Positions 33,940-36,979 of a stretch of 36,979 bases of DNA are shown one piece after another. Each line of letters starts with the position of its first letter. Positions within the stretch are counted from its first letter, which is position 1. The position numbers and the translations under genes are program-made. Origin of the DNA: Aculops lycopersici (taxonomy: Eukaryota > Arthropoda > Arachnida > Trombidiformes > Eriophyidae); NCBI GenBank assembly GCA_015350385.1, contig WNKI01000005.1:395456-432434 (forward strand), given 5' to 3'. Below the pieces are notes generated by a model. That model saw only the letters and a list, made by a program, of their open reading frames with translations. It made no database searches and was not told the origin of the DNA.

Positions 33940-36900
33940 GCCGAGTAAAAATAACAAACTATTCTCCTTTCGCTGGCTAATAATTCAAGTTGTCCAATTG
34001 GTTTCCTGTGCCGCGCGGCAGCCAATTGTGTTGTGTATTGCGTTGTGTAATCTGCCCGCCTGTCCACCGGCCAGTTATCTCCGCCTCCTTGCCTCTTTCT
34101 CTTTCTCCTTTTTCTTTCGGTATTACCACTCAACATGCAGTTAGATTCCAGTCGAGCAACCAGAGAATCAGTGGCCACAGTTTGCTAATGCAACGTTCGG
34201 TTTGCTTAGTTAATCTAGAGTTAGCTAAGAGTTAGAGATGTATGTATACAAAGCCAAGGGGAGAGAGATAGAGATAGAGGAAAAGTCAGGAGTCATGTGC
34301 TCTCTTTGGTTGTTTTTTCCTAGTGGTCGTCGTATCTTTGCATAGACAACTACAACAACAACAACAACACATCTAAAAACTACTACGAGCACAGGAAACT
34401 AAAATAATGGCCCTAATAAATCTTTTTGCTATTTTTTGACGCGTTAAATGCGCATTTGCCCTCAAGTTGACTCTCATTTGCCTGCCTGCCTGACTGGTTG
34501 GCTCATGGTTGCCGGCGAGGTTTTGCATCCATGACTCTAGATTCTCTCTACGCCGCTTCTGCCGCAAAATACTAACTTGCACGTCGAGTCGCTGCTTGAA
34601 TTTCATGGGTATCATCATGTCGCCGACTGGCCGAGAGTTTAGTGTCCAGGATTCTGTTAGTCTTGTTGTTGTTGCTGCCGCCGCTTGGGACAAGCTAGCT
34701 GCGGCGGCGACTGCTCGGGTTACCTGCGCCGCCATTAGAGGAACTTAAGCTGCTGCTGCTGCTGTCATTGCTACCACTAAAGCAGCAACTTAAGCAGCCA
34801 GGCAAACAATCTTCGGCCAGCAGCAAGACCAGCTAGCCGACGAAATATTGCAACATGAGGCCTAATGAAGTCTGAACTAGCCAGCGACAAGTCACAAGTC
34901 ACTAGCCAGGTGAAATGAGCACGAGCTCATACATGGAATGGATACTGCGAGCAAGCAAGTGGTCGCTTGTTTTTTGTCTGTTTGTTTGTCGCGTCGCGGT
35001 GGTTGCGGCGGGCGTCTTTTGCATGAGCAGATTATTAGTAGGTAACTTTTGGTCCTTTAGCACAGCAACAACGACTTACACACACACTTACAAGCCGCCA
35101 AGATGCAAATTACCTGCTCATTTGCTGCCACCAAAATGAATAAAAAAACTGCCGAGAGTTGGGCGAAGTCTATGGCAACCAGAGGAGCAAAGTGTGCTCC
35201 CATTTACGTGAGCGACACTGTTGAAAAATTGCCCTCTATACAACAGAGCGAGCAATTGTGTCTCGTCGTCATCGTCATTTTCATGGTAGTTGTCGGTGTT
35301 GCGTATTCATTAGCTATTCCTCTTTGTTCGCCTCGCTCTCAACCACCCCATTGACTGACTAGCCTCTAGCTTCAAGCGAGCAGCGGGGGAGGCGGCGGCA
35401 ATTAGATTGCCGCCACTCGCTTCCGGTCGCCGTCGCAACTATGCGAACCAAAGCGAGGCAAAAAAGAGACGCTCGCGAGCCGTCGCCGCTTCCTTTCGCT
35501 AAATTAAGTCGCTCGGCGCCAGGTAATGCTGCCCCTCATTTGTTGGTGGTTGAAATTTTAGATTACACACGGTGTGCATCTATAAAATTGAATCTCTCAC
35601 CTGACTGACGATTTATCTATGCTTTCGTGAGTAACTCTGTTGCAATGTATATATGGCGCCACCAACAGCTGCAAAGTCAACTATCGACCCAACAGTAGCT
35701 ACTCGAAAAAAGACACAAACGTATACATACACATACATAGAGAATCGCACTTGCAAATCTTGACATCTTTAATTTTCCTCTCGGTGGCCGTGAGGGAAGA
35801 AAATCTGCATTTAGATAAGCGAGCGACTGGCTATAAAAACATTAGCGCAGGTGGTGGTGCCATGGGGAATATACCCGGCCACTTATGATCAAAGTCAATG
35901 CATAAAAAGTATAAAGTGTCCTCTTTGCTTGGCGCAGGTGAAGTGGCGCTAGTGATAGGAGTAGAGTTAATGACGCAACAATCAGCGGCTAATGATAATG
36001 ATCGTGATAGTAAAATAATACACAACAAAAACATCAAATCTAATCTAGATCACGATCTTTCCGCTCACCTCTCTGGCTACTGTGCGGCTTTCTTTTTCCC
36101 CAAGACAAACTGCATTGTTTTTGCTCCTTCTTTCTGGCTCGTGGGCCGCGCGATAAATGCGGCCCCACGGCTCAAGTGCCGCCATCTACTCCAATGAGTT
36201 TGACTACTCAGATTTCGGCCATTCACCGAAGCAACAGGTGGTTATAATTTTGATTTTTTTCTCTCTCTCTCCCTGACGTTCACCTGGCTGCTGACATTTC
36301 TGCCCACTCCTATTACCTGAATCCAAGCGCATAATTGAATCGAAACCAACAAGGCCAACCATGTAGAAAGTGCAGTAGAGGAAACACACGGCGAGTTGTC
36401 AAGTTTTCGTCGTTATCGCTGCCGCTGCCCTTTTGCGAGTTGACGCCTAACTTTTGGGGTAGGCGAACAGGAAGTTGTAGTTGTTAAGTTTGGCTGCTCT
36501 TTGTGTTTTGCTTGTTGTTGTTGCTGCTTCTGCTGTTTGTTGCTCCAAATTTTTAGCTAGATTTTATGTTGCAACAAACCCAATGAGCTCATGATTTTAC
36601 TACTCCACTAGAAACTCAACCAGGTTTGGTTTAGTTGCTTGGCGTTGAGCTGAGCTGAGTGCACATGTTAATTAAGTTTGCATCTTTTTTAGGCAGAGTA
36701 CAGGTGCGCTGCTTCAGGTTAAGTGACTTCGCGGTCTCGAGTCCATTAAGGAAGTAAAAACTGCAGGTAGGCGGGTAGTAACAAGGACAACAACAACCAC
36801 TACAACAACAACGACAACAGGAAGCATCGATTGTTTCAGCTCCTCATTGTCGCTGTTGCAAAATTTGACGCTCAACATTCGGATGAAAAGAGCAACTCAG

Positions 36901-36979
36901 ATGCTGCTGTTTAATATTCAAACAATTACCTGAACTGTCGGCGCAAATAAGCGACATCATCTAAATTGTAGAGATACTG
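33940..36979. other. Right-hand stretch without a supported gene
   Basis: It contains CAA/TTG triplet tracts (34,348-34,367; 36,513-36,540; 36,783-36,825) and AT-rich sequence. Around 35,830-36,197, open frames overlap on both strands; neither has enough splice or composition evidence to be called. The window may end within an intergenic region or an intron of a gene beyond it. Confidence 0.5.

Noticed and set aside
34373..34735. - strand frame of 120 codons with charged residues
   Set aside because: Its start overlaps a CAG|GTAACC-like site and alanine/CAA triplet sequence. No poly(A) signal or partner exon was seen.
1..36979. tRNA, rRNA, CRISPR, bacterial operon signals and complete transposons
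   Set aside because: I saw no tRNA-like A/B-box and acceptor-stem arrangement, no regularly spaced repeat-spacer array, no reverse transcriptase or transposase motif, and no long terminal repeats. A covariance-model and repeat-library scan would be needed to be certain.

Overview
The window looks like animal (bilaterian invertebrate) nuclear DNA. Coding sequence is sparse, the exons have GT-AG borders and AATAAA signals, and the long non-coding stretches are full of microsatellites. There are no operons, Shine-Dalgarno sites or dense ORFs. The one gene family I recognise is the Glut4EF / ZNF395 / ZNF704 (HDBP) group of transcription factors. The form of its C-clamp recalls arthropod Glut4EF, but I cannot name the species.

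Layout, all on the + strand. (1) 1-11,792: no exon recognised; simple repeats, palindromes and scattered factor-like motifs, most likely an upstream intron of the same gene. (2) 11,793-11,884: a 92-nt exon encoding the single C2H2 zinc finger, ending in a GTAAGT donor. (3) 11,885-25,950: an intron of about 14 kb. (4) 25,951-26,851: terminal exon A, whose reading frame joins the finger exon exactly. It carries the family's acidic DEDFYY motif, a Ser/Thr/Pro/Ala-rich linker and a C-clamp (C-x12-C-x2-C-x5-C), then a stop; its 3'UTR has AATAAA signals at 27,168-27,182 and 27,695. (5) 28,494-29,523: terminal exon B, which fits the same upstream phase and encodes a different low-complexity linker (polyQ, polyA, His-rich) around a second, nearly identical C-clamp. 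(6) 31,020-33,914: a small two-exon gene predicted from sequence alone. It has a CACC-ATG start, a perfect CAG|GTAAGT donor, a phase-matched acceptor 2.5 kb downstream, a stop, and AATAAA 20 nt later; it encodes 120 residues of no family I recognise. (7) 33,940-36,979: no supported gene.

The main observation is the pair of C-clamp terminal exons behind one zinc-finger exon. Both accept the same phase. Exon A also has a consensus donor (CAG|GTAAGC) directly before its C-clamp, and exon B has an AG at the equivalent codon in the matching phase. One zinc finger could therefore be paired with either of two C-clamps and C-terminal tails, by whole-exon choice or by an in-frame C-clamp swap. Choice of poly(A) site in the exon A 3'UTR would be a natural switch. 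The exon structures are inferred from phase and splice consensus; no transcript data were available.
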